DNA of 53,511 nt from Dolichospermum sp. ST_sed8 (GCA_028658405.1 JAKOGY010000006.1:1-53511), one strand, 5' to 3'; counted from the stretch's first letter, positions 17,078-26,315 are shown. Numbers and translations are program-made. The notes: generated from the sequence alone by a model not told the origin.

Positions 17078-17758
17078 CTATCTACCTATTTCTTGTAGCA
17101 TAGCTTGTATTCTTTGTGCGCCTTCTGTGTCATTTCCCCGCTGATATAAATCCAATGCTTTTTTGAGAACTTTGTTTGCTTGTGTCGTTTGTCGTCGTTG
17201 TTTAAACATAGAACCGATTAACTCATAGGTGCGAGGATTATTTTTATCTAAATTAATAGCTTGTTCATAAGCCCACAAAGCTGATTGATAATCACCCAAA
17301 CTAACTTGAGAAACCCCTAATCCTAAATAAGCGTTAAAATTATTACGATTTATCTGGATAGCTCGACGGTAAGCCTCTTTTGCTCCCCTGTTATCGCTTG
17401 TACTACTTTTGATATAACCAACCGCATAGTAAAAATCACTATTATTAGGATTAATGGCAATAGCTCGACGATAAGCATCTAAGGCTGAAGAAAGATTGCC
17501 TTGTTGAGTATATAAGTAGCCGATAGTAGCATGAATTCTGTCATTTTTACGATCTAATTGTGCTGCTTGTTGATAAACTGCGATCGCTCCATTATAATCT
17601 TTAGAATCTACCAGTTTTTTCCCCTCTTCTATCAGATTTTTCAACTCTGCATTATCAGCTTGTACCACTAATACATCAGTTGTTGCTACTACAGGTTTGC
17701 TAGTAAATAAACATCCTAGTAAGATAGTAATTAATACGAATGATGTTTTTTTGTACAT
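17078..17758 (-). CDS. Exported TPR-repeat protein, possible lipoprotein
   Basis: 226 residues. The N-terminus MYKKTSFVLITILLGC has a short hydrophobic core ending in LLGC, an acceptable lipobox with Cys16; simple signal-peptide cleavage near VVA/TT (about residue 25) is the alternative. From about residue 40 there are four to five tetratricopeptide repeats with the usual Y..A...A...P pattern (NGAIAVYQQAAQLD, SALDAYRRAIAINPNN, GAKEAYRRAIQINRNN, SALWAYEQAINLDKNN). It probably acts as a scaffold at the membrane or in the periplasm. It is convergent with the small gene at 16838. Confidence 0.75.
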   Translation of the reverse strand: MYKKTSFVLITILLGCLFTSKPVVATTDVLVVQADNAELKNLIEEGKKLVDSKDYNGAIAVYQQAAQLDRKNDRIHATIGYLYTQQGNLSSALDAYRRAIAINPNNSDFYYAVGYIKSSTSDNRGAKEAYRRAIQINRNNFNAYLGLGVSQVSLGDYQSALWAYEQAINLDKNNPRTYELIGSMFKQRRQTTQANKVLKKALDLYQRGNDTEGAQRIQAMLQEIGR

Positions 17759-18017
17759 AGTAAATTTTCCTAGATTCTCTTCAACCGTTTTTATTCGGAT
17801 ATTAAAGCAAAAATATTTATCTTTGTAATCTATATTATTCAGATTTACATAATATAGTATTAATATTTTCTTAAATAACTTGACATCTTCGAGGATTATA
17901 ACAATAAATTAATACTTTCGCCAATCGGTACTGATAAATTGCAGGTAAATGCAGTATCAAGCGAGTTTTATTCCTGGATTTTGGTATAATTGCCTAATTT
18001 ATCTTCTCAATAAATGT

Positions 18018-18344
18018 ATGCTTTTAACTACTACTGATGTGATTCAAGGGGCTGTAATTCAATCATACTTAGGTATTGTGACAGCAGAAGTGGTCTATGG
18101 TAGCAATTTCTTGCGAGATTTTTTAGCGAGTATTCGGGATATTGTTGGTGGGCGCACTGGTAGCTATGAGCGTCTCTTTGAAGAAGGACAACGGAAAGCA
18201 ATGGAAGAATTAGAACAAAGAGCGCAACGCTTAGGGGCTGATGCTGTTATTGGTATTGCAGTTGATACAGGAACAATTAACGTTGATCAATCTGGGGTTT
18301 TATTAGTCATTACAGCCACAGGAACAGCCGTAAAAATTCGTTAA
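18018..18344 (+). CDS. YbjQ-family protein
   Basis: 108 residues from the ATG at 18018 (MLLTTTDVIQGAVIQSYLGIV). An upstream in-frame Met at 17949 would add 23 residues absent from the family, so 18018 is preferred. Hallmarks are the TTTDVIQG start, SNFLRDFLASIRDIVGGRTGSYE, the helix RKAMEELEQRAQRLGADAVIGI, and a C-terminal strand. YbjQ proteins form small pentameric barrels of unknown role, possibly metal-related. No partner gene is adjacent. Confidence 0.85.
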   Translation: MLLTTTDVIQGAVIQSYLGIVTAEVVYGSNFLRDFLASIRDIVGGRTGSYERLFEEGQRKAMEELEQRAQRLGADAVIGIAVDTGTINVDQSGVLLVITATGTAVKIR

Positions 18345-18599
18345 TATTTTCCTGATTTTGTAATTTTCAAACAATTACTCATTCAGCCAATTTATAACTA
18401 TAGAAAGAGTCAATAACTCTTTCTATTGATAGAGACTTGAAATTATAATTAGCGATTTAATATTAGATATAAGCTTAAATAATTCAAAATTCCAAGCAGT
18501 GTTGAAAAGAAAGAATTCCTTTCTTAGAGTTTTTTCTTGTGAAAATATACAATATATAAACGAGCAACTTTGTTGCAATAACAAGGGAGAAAAATAGCT
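18345..18599. other. Leader region of the gene at 18600
   Basis: 255 bases, AT-rich, with no gene. It contains aaagagtcaataactcttt (about 18401-18419), a short inverted repeat, and a good ribosome site (aagggag at about 18583-18589) ahead of the ATG at 18600. Confidence 0.4.
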
Positions 18600-19253
18600 A
18601 TGGCATACGTAAATCGAGTAGGCGAAGAAATTGGTTCTTCTGAGTCCTTGTCAGCTAATAGAGTCACTGAATACCGAGACCGTGTCCGCTGGGGTCCAAT
18701 AATTTCCGGTGTGTTAGTTGCTTTAGCAACTCAATTAATCTTGAGTTCCTTTTTTAGCGCCCTTGGAGCCGGAAGAATTGCCGAATCCTTAGAGCCAAGA
18801 AGCATTACCCCTACTACTATTAGTAATGTCGGAATTTGGTCAACTATTGCCTTATTACTGTCCTTGTTTATCGGTGCTTGGATAACAACCCGTGCTTGTG
18901 GACCCATGCACCGAGATACAGCCATACTCAACGGTGCAATTCTTTGGGCAACAACTATCGCACTTAGCTCTTTTCTCTTAGCTAATGGAGTTTTTGGAGT
19001 TTTTGGAGTAGCCGCTTATAATGCCACCCAAGTTATTAATCAATTACAGCAACAAGGAAATGTCGTCACGTCGAACATACCCATCTTGACTGCTGAACAA
19101 ACTCGCAATATTGCTGCTGCAACTTCAAGAACTTTGTGGTGGTTTGTGTTTGGTTCTTTGTTAGGTTTACTTGCTTCTTTGGTGGGAGCAGTATCAGGTG
19201 CGCGTAGTGCCTCTAACTCTAATACATCTAGAACTAATAATTACAATTCCTGA
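18600..19253 (+). CDS. Four-segment membrane protein, function unknown
   Basis: 217 residues. After a polar N-terminus with a charged YRDRVRWGP, there are about four hydrophobic segments (IISGVLVALATQLILSSFF; WSTIALLLSLFIGAW; LWATTIALSSFLLANGVFG; WFVFGSLLGLLASLVGAV), several with Gly- and Ala-rich faces suited to close helix packing. A loop with PILTAEQTRNIAAATSRT precedes the last segment. A clear Shine-Dalgarno site supports the ATG at 18600. No family name is offered. Confidence 0.7.
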   Translation: MAYVNRVGEEIGSSESLSANRVTEYRDRVRWGPIISGVLVALATQLILSSFFSALGAGRIAESLEPRSITPTTISNVGIWSTIALLLSLFIGAWITTRACGPMHRDTAILNGAILWATTIALSSFLLANGVFGVFGVAAYNATQVINQLQQQGNVVTSNIPILTAEQTRNIAAATSRTLWWFVFGSLLGLLASLVGAVSGARSASNSNTSRTNNYNS

Positions 19254-19292
19254 TTCAACAATTATTAAACATTAAAGACATTCCATTTTTAA

Positions 19293-19393
19293 TATAGCGG
19301 TATGCACTTAAATGAGATACAGTGATTGAATTTCAGAATCTGTAGGGGTTTCCCCGCCCTAGATTGTATTGCATCCGAACGATAACCGCTATA
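19293..19393. repeat. TATAGCGGTT-ended inverted-repeat element, copy 2
   Basis: 101 bases bounded by tatagcggt and aaccgctata. Inside the left end is acttaaatgagatacag, which matches the corresponding segment of the element at 1931-2036 (opposite orientation). The centre differs. No coding capacity. Confidence 0.65.
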
Positions 19394-19493
19394 TACATCT
19401 GGTAGAAAAGATTATAGAGCCGAGAATCCCTACCCATGGAATGTCTCTACAAGGTTTCTAGGAAGCGCACATTTAATTTTCACCAGATGTCTA

Positions 19494-19607
19494 AGAGAAC
19501 TCCACAAAAAAATGATCCAATGAGATCTTGCCCGTCCTTGTATTATTAGGGGACCAGATGCCCGCACTACAAGAAATTTTGGTATATTTTTTAAATTGGA
19601 AGTCTCT
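19494..19607. repeat. AGAGA-ended MITE-like element, copy 1
   Basis: 114 bases starting agagaactccacaaaaaaa and ending ttggaagtctct. It aligns end to end, reversed, with 45841-45967 (shared inner blocks gatccaat, ttattag, gaccagatgccc, cacaag/tacaag). The element reaches into the stop codon of the carbonic-anhydrase-like gene (stop TAG occupies 19606-19608). Confidence 0.75.
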
Positions 19608-20154
19608 AATGTGTTGGTAGAATTTGTTGAAATTCTGCCGAATTCAGAGTTGCAAAATACAGTTCAATTTCTAGATCACAATAGCGATTACGAATTGATG
19701 AATAAGCTTGATTCAAATAATCTGTATGTACTTGCAACTCTCGTCCTGGATCTTTACTTAAATTAGCATCAATCATCATGGCATAAGCCCCACAATCTTG
19801 ATGATCAATAATAATAACTTTGTTGATATGATGGAGTTTATAGGAGATATCTAACTGATCCCAAAATGCTTCAGCATCAGATTGGTGGGGAAATCCTGTT
19901 AAAGCTAATGAAGCACCTGCTAAAGCTGTTAAATCATACTTATCAATTAAATTTTTATTCCTTAAAAAAGACTGTTCTGCTGTTAAAAACCGAAAGTCAA
20001 TACAACTGAGAACTAACGCTTTTGTTTGATGAACTTCGGCCTTAGCTGGTTGCGCTGATTGCAGGACAGTAAAGGCCACTATTCCGGGAAAGAAAGATTT
20101 CAGAAAATGACGACGACTAGAACAACAAAGACACTGATTGATATTTTTATTCAT
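19606..20154 (-). CDS. Tat-exported beta-carbonic-anhydrase-like protein
   Basis: 182 residues. The N-terminus has a twin-arginine motif SRRHFLK followed by a hydrophobic stretch (FFPGIVAFTVLQSA) and a possible cleavage site AKA. The mature part has CIDFRF and HQDCGAY, the Cys-Asp-Arg and His-x2-Cys zinc motifs of beta-class carbonic anhydrases. Export would place it in the periplasm. It lies 6 bases downstream of a SulP anion transporter, which suggests joint handling of bicarbonate. The C-terminus ends abruptly at a MITE boundary, so the native tail may be lost. Catalytic activity is likely but not certain. Confidence 0.75.
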   Translation of the reverse strand: MNKNINQCLCCSSRRHFLKSFFPGIVAFTVLQSAQPAKAEVHQTKALVLSCIDFRFLTAEQSFLRNKNLIDKYDLTALAGASLALTGFPHQSDAEAFWDQLDISYKLHHINKVIIIDHQDCGAYAMMIDANLSKDPGRELQVHTDYLNQAYSSIRNRYCDLEIELYFATLNSAEFQQILPTH

Positions 20155-20160
20155 ATTTGA

Positions 20161-21849
20161 TTAGTCATTTAATTCCATCAATTCTTTTGATTTTAAATCA
20201 GTTGCGCCCGGTTGCAAACATCCGACAATCTGGGGAGAAATAGAACAAATAGCATCTGTGGTTGTTTCAAAACAATTTGATAAACCAATAGTTTCTAATA
20301 ATCCTGAACGTTCTAGCAGTTGTTTAACTTCTGGTTGTAAACCTGTGAGAATTAAACGGCAATTATGGCGTTCTAAGTCTTGGTAAATATCCTCTAACGC
20401 TACTAAACCAGTGGTATCCATATTTGGCACAAACCGCAACCGCAGAATTAAATATTTTACTTCTGGTTCATCTCGAATAAAGGTAGCAAATCTCTCCGCA
20501 GCTCCAAAAAATACCGGACCATCTACTCGATAAACAGCAATTTCTTTCCCTAATTCTAGCGAAGTTCCGGGGGGGAATACTTCGGTTTCGGGAATCTTCA
20601 CCAAACTCAAATCACTCATGCGTTTGATAAACAAAGCACCAGCAGCAATTAATCCTACTTCCACAGCGAGAACTAAGTCAAATAAGATTGTTACCAACCA
20701 AGTCAGAATCATCACCGCAAAGTCAGAATAGGTAGCCCGCATTAATAAACCAATGGCTTCCCATTCAATCATTCGCACACTAACTACCATAAGGATTCCC
20801 GCTAATGCCGCTAGGGGAATCTGTGCCGCTAGGGGTGCTAAAGTTAGCACAATCATGGCTAATGCAGCACCGTGAATTACTCCAGATAGTCGGGTTTTTC
20901 CACCAGAACGGACATTAACAGCAGTTCGCGCAATTGCCCCTGTGGCGGGAATACCACCAAAAAATGGGACAATGATATTTGCTAACCCTTGACCAATTAA
21001 TTCGCGATCGCTATTATGTTTCTCACTGACCGTCATCCCATCAGCCACAACCGCTGATAATAAAGATTCAATACTTCCCAATGCGGCTAAAGCCAAAGCC
21101 GGATTAATTAATTCTCGAATCACACTAAAATCATTCCAATGGGGAATCCCTTGGGGCATAGGTAAAGATTGCGGAATCGCCCCAATTGTGGGAACATTCA
21201 GATGGAAATAAGTAGCTATTCCTGTTGCTAACACCAACCCCACCAAAGAACCGGGTATGGTATTATTAATTTTTGGCCACAAAACTGTAGTTACAATTAC
21301 CACAATTGCCAGTCCCACTGCTGCCCAATTTAGAGATTCTACATGAGTTAAACTTTGCCAAACTCCCGGCAAAAAATGTTCACTTCGGGGTAATTTTAAA
21401 CCAAAGAAATTATTTAATTGACCACAAAAAATAATAACAGCAATCCCATTAGTAAAACCTGCCGTTACTGGGTAGGGAATAAACTTCACTAGCTGTCCAA
21501 GTTTGGCTACACCCAAAGCAATTTGGATAATACCAGCCATTACTCCAGCAATCCAAACTTTCTCAATCCCGTATTTAGCAACAATTCCCACCAAAACCAC
21601 GGCCATTGCCCCCGTTGGTCCGGTAATCTGGACTGGAGAACCGCCAAAAATGGCCGCTACAATTCCCGCGACAATAGCGGTATAGAGTCCGGCTTTTGGT
21701 TCAACTCCACTGGCTACAGCAAAAGCTAAAGCCAAAGGCAATGCTACTACTGCTGCTGTTAATCCTCCCGTTAAATCGCCACGGAAACTACTCAACCAAT
21801 GACCTAGACGCGAAAGCTTTGATTCTTGCAGGGTATCAGAGATTGCCAT
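20161..21849 (-). CDS. SulP-family anion (probably bicarbonate) transporter
   Basis: 562 residues from the Met at 21849, which follows an aggag site; a Met at 21876 would add nine residues. It has about a dozen transmembrane segments starting at DLTGGLTAAVVALPLALAFA, the SulP signature region, and a C-terminal cytoplasmic STAS domain (about the last 130 residues; RLRFVPNMDTTGLVALEDI). Cyanobacterial SulP members include sodium-dependent bicarbonate carriers (BicA) and sulfate carriers. The carbonic-anhydrase-like gene 6 bases downstream favours bicarbonate; this is inference. Confidence 0.85.
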   Translation of the reverse strand: MAISDTLQESKLSRLGHWLSSFRGDLTGGLTAAVVALPLALAFAVASGVEPKAGLYTAIVAGIVAAIFGGSPVQITGPTGAMAVVLVGIVAKYGIEKVWIAGVMAGIIQIALGVAKLGQLVKFIPYPVTAGFTNGIAVIIFCGQLNNFFGLKLPRSEHFLPGVWQSLTHVESLNWAAVGLAIVVIVTTVLWPKINNTIPGSLVGLVLATGIATYFHLNVPTIGAIPQSLPMPQGIPHWNDFSVIRELINPALALAALGSIESLLSAVVADGMTVSEKHNSDRELIGQGLANIIVPFFGGIPATGAIARTAVNVRSGGKTRLSGVIHGAALAMIVLTLAPLAAQIPLAALAGILMVVSVRMIEWEAIGLLMRATYSDFAVMILTWLVTILFDLVLAVEVGLIAAGALFIKRMSDLSLVKIPETEVFPPGTSLELGKEIAVYRVDGPVFFGAAERFATFIRDEPEVKYLILRLRFVPNMDTTGLVALEDIYQDLERHNCRLILTGLQPEVKQLLERSGLLETIGLSNCFETTTDAICSISPQIVGCLQPGATDLKSKELMELND

Positions 21850-22029
21850 ATTATTATTTTCAACTCCTATCCACAATTTGCAATTATTCTACTACCAATT
21901 GTATAAAGATGATTATTCCTTAGTATAGATTTGGTAATAGTTAATATTTTAATATCATCCCATCCACACAAATGTAACTAAACTTCAACTAAAAAACATC
22001 AGCTTGTAGTTATATAATCTTAATTAAAT

Positions 22030-22290
22030 CTACCACTTTAGAAATGCTTCCTCAATCCCTCTCTCTCTCCTAATTTTGGCATCAATTTCAAACCAGGTAA
22101 TAATTTGCTTTGTCGTCAATTCCTCAATAGAAACATTATATTCCTGAGCAATGTGTTGTAAAATCCGCAAAGAAGAAATTGTCAATCTACTTAAAAATTT
22201 TTCAGGAGAAGACAACAAAGCCGCGTCAACTTGGGCTGATTCTTCAGAAGATAAAAATTGGGTTGATGATTGATTAGGGGCGATATCCAT
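22030..22290 (-). CDS. Small conserved-looking protein, function unknown
   Basis: 86 residues, soluble, mostly helical: a Ser- and Ala-rich start (NQSSTQFLSSEESAQVDAALL), then LTISSLRILQHIAQEYNVSIEELTTKQIITWFEIDAKIRRERG pattern. No motif of known function; the middle is similar in feel to small cyanobacterial regulators or adaptors, but nothing supports a name. It has its own upstream region. Confidence 0.6.
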   Translation of the reverse strand: MDIAPNQSSTQFLSSEESAQVDAALLSSPEKFLSRLTISSLRILQHIAQEYNVSIEELTTKQIITWFEIDAKIRRERGIEEAFLKW

Positions 22291-22336
22291 AAAAATTCAA
22301 AGTTCTGTTTAATTGCCTTTCTACCATTAAATCATA

Positions 22337-22432
22337 TTATTGTAATCCCTGAGCAATAAAGGCTGACCAATAACGGGGATGTGCAAAGGAAAATTCTCCT
22401 TTTAATTTTTGGATATGATTATATTTAAGCTT
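22337..22432 (-). pseudogene. C-terminal scrap of a CHAT-domain protein
   Basis: The minus strand reads YNHIQKLKGEFSFAHPRYWS, then AFIAQGLQ and stop at 22337. HPxYWxxFI..G is the standard last strand and helix of CHAT (caspase-like) domains. Upstream of this scrap the frame passes directly into an inverted-repeat element (22433 on) whose low-complexity reading is not protein-like, so the rest of the gene is gone. A complete CHAT gene begins 167 bases away on the other strand. Confidence 0.5.
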
Positions 22433-22590
22433 AGAGGGTGTTTGAAAAGTTTTTAATGTATAAACAAACCCCTCTTGTAAACCTCTCCCCGAAGCGGGGA
22501 GAGGCTTTGAAAACCCCCTTCCCAGCCTTCGGCACGCTGCGCTAACGTAGGGAAGGGGGGCAGGGGGGTTAGGTTTTTGGAGATTATCGG
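22433..22590. repeat. Repeat element with two strong hairpins
   Basis: It starts agagggtgtttgaaaagt, close to the terminal repeat of the element at 45675 (agaggatgttttaaaagt), but no matching right end is found. Inside are two perfect stems: cctctcccc/ggggagagg (22482-22504) and cccccttccc/gggaaggggg (22514-22559). It lies between the CHAT remnant and the divergent CHAT fusion gene and carries most of the GC in this gap. Confidence 0.6.
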
Positions 22591-22598
22591 TAAACAGA

Positions 22599-25031
22599 AT
22601 GGGTAAGCTGATCATATTCGAGATTGGAGAAGGTAGTTTTGAAACAGGATTTCCTGTTAAAATCAGAATTGGGGAAGACGGTAAACCCCATTTCGCAGAA
22701 ATTTCTGGCAGGTTCCCCCCAGATTTAGAAATTCCTCGAACCTATTATGAATGGCAATCAGCTTATTATAAATTGCCTGGTAATTGGTTAATTACTGTTC
22801 CCCAAACCCAAATAACTAACGTATCTACCACAGAAGTTTGTCATATTGCTGCTCAAAAATTCCAATCTAGGTTTAATAATTGGTTAAATCAACCATCTGT
22901 GAGAAAATTAGAACGGCAATTTTTACAAAAAATTGGTGAATGGCATAATGTTCGTTTTATTTTACAAACACAAGATTCACTACTAAGAAGACTGCCCTGG
23001 CATTTGTGGGAAATATTTCAAATAAGTCATATTCAACCAGAGGTTGTGATTAGTTCAGAGTATGAACCATCAAAAATTCAATTAAAAAGTCCGGTGAAAA
23101 TTCTGGCTATTTTTGGAAATAGTCAAGGAATAGATATTCAACCAGATTTACAAGCATTGACGGCAAAATTACCAGGTGCAATTATTGAACCTTTGCTGCA
23201 ACCATCACGTCAAGAAATTGTTAAAAAATTATGGAATCAACCTTGGGATATTTTATTTTTTGCTGGACATAGTTCTAGTGAAAAAGATGGTAATTGGGGA
23301 GAAATTCAAATTAATGAAACTGAAATTTTATCACTTTTACAGCTACGGCATAGTTTAGGATATGCTGTTAAAAAAGGATTGAAATTAGCTATTTTTAATT
23401 CTTGTGATGGTTTAGGACTAGCGCGTAATTTAGCTGATTTACGCATACCTTATACAATTGTTATGAGAGAACCTATTCCTGATATTGTCGCTCAACATTT
23501 TCTAGAATATTTTCTCACAGTTTTTGCATCTGGAGAATCTTTATATACATCTGTACAACAAGCCCGTGTGCGGTTACAGGAAGAATTAGAAAGTCAATAT
23601 CCTTGTGCTTCTTGGATACCTGTAATTTTTCAAAATCCAGCCGCACCATTACTCAAATATCCCCAACCTCGCAATTTCCAAAAGATAGGTTTACAGTCAG
23701 TTATAGCTACGATGTTATTAGGAATTTTTGGGACTATTGTATGGCTAAGTTTCCAAGAAATAAAATTGCAAAATCGGTTTAGTTATGGTGAAAAAATATT
23801 ATTTAATTCTCCAACTAATTTAGATAAAGAAGCAGCTATAAAAGCATTTTGGTGGAAAAATTACCATCAAGCCATTAAAAAATTCACTAAATATTTACAA
23901 GAATATCCCAATGATCCAGAAGCAAGCATATATTTAGAAAATGCCAAGATTGGTAATAAAAAAGTTATCAAAATTGGTGTAGCTGTACCGATAGGAAGCA
24001 CTCCTCCCGTAGCACAAGAAATTCTGCGAGGGGTTGCACAAGCTCAACAAGAGATTAATCATGATAGTGGTGTAAATGGTAGGTTTTTACAAATCCAAAT
24101 TGCTAATGATGATAATCACCCAGAAATAGCTCAAGAAATTGCTAAAAGATTTGTTGAAAGTGCGGATATTCTAGCTGTAATTGGTCATAATAGTAGTGAT
24201 GCAAGTATACCCGCTTCTAATATATATCAAGCTGGAAAGTTGGTGATGATTTCTCCAACTAGTACCTCTATGATATTAACAGCTAAGACAGGTAATCCGG
24301 ATGATAATTATATTTATAGAACTGTCGTTAGTTCTGAGGTTATTGCCGAAGCTTTGGCTGAATATGCTGAAAATAATCAAAAAAGCAAGATAGTGATTTG
24401 TAATGATTTTCAAGCAACAGATCAATCTTTCTACCAGACTTTTATTAATGCTATTAATAAGAAAAAATTAGCGCTAATAAGTGATATTGGTTGTGATTTT
24501 GCGGTTGGTAAATTCCAACCTGAGCAAATTATTCAAAGTGCAATTAAAGAAAATGTTAATACTATTATGATGAGTCCTCACGTTGATAAAATTCATCAAG
24601 CTATCAAACTAGCTGAAAGTAATCAAGGTAAGTTACTTTTATTAGGAAATCCCAGTTTACAAACAGAAGAAACTCTAGCTGCTCGTAATACAGTTAATGG
24701 GATGATCATGGCAGTTCCTTGGCAAATTGGTATTGTAGATAATCAAGAATTTGTAAAAAATGCTAATCGTCTTTGGGGTAAAAAAAAGTTAATTACTTGG
24801 CGTACAGCTATGGCTTTTGATGCTACTAAAACAGTAGTTAATGCTGTACAAAAAAAGGGGAGTACGAGAACAGATATTCAACAAGCTTTAAGTAGTAATA
24901 AGTTTTCTTTTTTAGGTGTAACAGGAACAATTAAGTTTTCACAATGGGGCGATCGCATCGGTAATGCTGTGTTAGTTCAAATACAACCAGATCCCCAAGC
25001 CCCCACAGGTTATAATTTTATGGAAAAATAG
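22599..25031 (+). CDS. CHAT protease / transmembrane / periplasmic-binding fusion
   Basis: 810 residues in three parts. Residues ~1-350 form a CHAT (caspase-like) domain: LLRRLPWHLWEI, then FFAGHSSS with His224 and FNSCDGLGLA with Cys269, the expected catalytic His-Cys pair. A single transmembrane segment at ~365-387 (SVIATMLLGIFGTIVWLSF) is followed by a short TPR-like helical linker (NYHQAIKKFTKYLQEYPNDP). Residues ~455-805 are a type I periplasmic-binding domain like ABC receptor subunits (IKIGVAVPIGSTPPVAQEIL; ILAVIGHNSSDASIPASNIY). The likely topology puts the protease inside and the ligand sensor outside. No permease genes are nearby, so this is probably a one-piece receptor rather than a transporter part. 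Confidence 0.85.
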   Translation: MGKLIIFEIGEGSFETGFPVKIRIGEDGKPHFAEISGRFPPDLEIPRTYYEWQSAYYKLPGNWLITVPQTQITNVSTTEVCHIAAQKFQSRFNNWLNQPSVRKLERQFLQKIGEWHNVRFILQTQDSLLRRLPWHLWEIFQISHIQPEVVISSEYEPSKIQLKSPVKILAIFGNSQGIDIQPDLQALTAKLPGAIIEPLLQPSRQEIVKKLWNQPWDILFFAGHSSSEKDGNWGEIQINETEILSLLQLRHSLGYAVKKGLKLAIFNSCDGLGLARNLADLRIPYTIVMREPIPDIVAQHFLEYFLTVFASGESLYTSVQQARVRLQEELESQYPCASWIPVIFQNPAAPLLKYPQPRNFQKIGLQSVIATMLLGIFGTIVWLSFQEIKLQNRFSYGEKILFNSPTNLDKEAAIKAFWWKNYHQAIKKFTKYLQEYPNDPEASIYLENAKIGNKKVIKIGVAVPIGSTPPVAQEILRGVAQAQQEINHDSGVNGRFLQIQIANDDNHPEIAQEIAKRFVESADILAVIGHNSSDASIPASNIYQAGKLVMISPTSTSMILTAKTGNPDDNYIYRTVVSSEVIAEALAEYAENNQKSKIVICNDFQATDQSFYQTFINAINKKKLALISDIGCDFAVGKFQPEQIIQSAIKENVNTIMMSPHVDKIHQAIKLAESNQGKLLLLGNPSLQTEETLAARNTVNGMIMAVPWQIGIVDNQEFVKNANRLWGKKKLITWRTAMAFDATKTVVNAVQKKGSTRTDIQQALSSNKFSFLGVTGTIKFSQWGDRIGNAVLVQIQPDPQAPTGYNFMEK

Positions 25032-25143
25032 TATACAATAATTCAGTATAATAGTGTAAAAATATTGTGGGGTGGGCATCTTACCCACCATTGTCCACCA
25101 ATTATAAAATGTTCTGTAAAAGTAAGTTGTAATTATTTGACTA

Positions 25144-26253
25144 ATGACTCAACAAAACCGCATTGGCATTATTTTAGGAACTCGTCCCGAAGCCATTAAA
25201 CTAGCTCCAGTAATTCAGGTTTTTCAAAATTCTCCAGATTTTGAATTGCAAGTAATTCTCACAGGACAACATCGAGAAATGGTTGAACAAGTAATGAATT
25301 TGTTCAAACTTAAAGCCGATTGGAATTTAGAGATTATGCAGCGTCAACAATCTCTGAGTGATATTACTTGTCGAAGTTTACAAGGTTTAGAAGCATTATT
25401 TCAAGCGCAAAAGTTAGATTTTGTAATTGTTCAAGGAGATACAACAACAGCCTTTGCAGCAACCTTAGCAGCATTTTATCAGCAAATTCCTGTTGGTCAT
25501 GTGGAAGCAGGTTTAAGAACTGATGATTTATTTAATCCCTTTCCAGAAGAAGCTAATAGAAGATTAATTTCCCAACTCACACAATTACATTTTGCTCCTA
25601 CTACCTTGGCTGTAGAAAACTTACAACGTTCTGGAGTGTTAGGAGAAATTCATCTCACAGGTAATACAGTTATTGATGCTTTATTAAATGTGGCTGAAAA
25701 AAAACCAGCTTGTGATATACCTGGTTTAGATTGGCATCAATATAGGACAATATTGGCAACAGTTCACCGTCGGGAAAATTGGGGAGAACCTCTGCAAGAT
25801 ATCGCTCAAAGTTTCTTACAAATTTTAGAGCAATTTCCTGATACGGCCTTATTACTGCCATTACATAAAAATCCCACAGTTAGAGAACCATTACAAGAGT
25901 TGTTAGGGAATAATCCGCGCATTTTCTTAACAGAACCCTTGGATTATGCTGAATTAGTGGGGGCTATCGAGCGATCGCATTTAATCCTCACAGATTCTGG
26001 TGGTTTACAAGAAGAAGCCCCCAGCCTTGGTAAACCAGTGTTAGTTCTCAGAGATACCACAGAAAGACCCGAAGCAGTCACCGCCGGTACAGCCAAACTA
26101 GTAGGAACACAAACCACAAATATTGTCACAGCCGCTAGTGAACTACTCAGCAACCCCGCCGCTTACACTAAAATGGCCACCGCCATTAATCCCTTTGGCG
26201 ATGGCCATGCAGCAGAACGCATCCTACAACTGGTCAAAAATTACTTAGGTTAA
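25144..26253 (+). CDS. wecB: UDP-N-acetylglucosamine 2-epimerase (non-hydrolysing)
   Basis: 369 residues, full length. It interconverts UDP-GlcNAc and UDP-ManNAc for surface polysaccharide synthesis. Motifs are GTRPEAIKLAPVI at the start, VQGDTTTAFAATLAAFYQQI and VGHVEAGLRT, the HRREN segment, and TDSGGLQEEAPSLGKPVLVL near the C-terminus. It is monocistronic here, with a dispersed-repeat scrap (gtggggtgggcatc) in the gap upstream and another just after the stop. Confidence 0.95.
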   Translation: MTQQNRIGIILGTRPEAIKLAPVIQVFQNSPDFELQVILTGQHREMVEQVMNLFKLKADWNLEIMQRQQSLSDITCRSLQGLEALFQAQKLDFVIVQGDTTTAFAATLAAFYQQIPVGHVEAGLRTDDLFNPFPEEANRRLISQLTQLHFAPTTLAVENLQRSGVLGEIHLTGNTVIDALLNVAEKKPACDIPGLDWHQYRTILATVHRRENWGEPLQDIAQSFLQILEQFPDTALLLPLHKNPTVREPLQELLGNNPRIFLTEPLDYAELVGAIERSHLILTDSGGLQEEAPSLGKPVLVLRDTTERPEAVTAGTAKLVGTQTTNIVTAASELLSNPAAYTKMATAINPFGDGHAAERILQLVKNYLG

Positions 26254-26315
26254 AAATTACAAATCTTGTAGGGCAGGCATCTCTTGTGGGGTGGGCATCT
26301 GGTTCCCCCATCTGT

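Noticed and set aside
25032-25143. Mobile element before wecB
   Set aside because: Only a short fragment (gtggggtgggcatc) of a dispersed repeat is present, with no paired ends.
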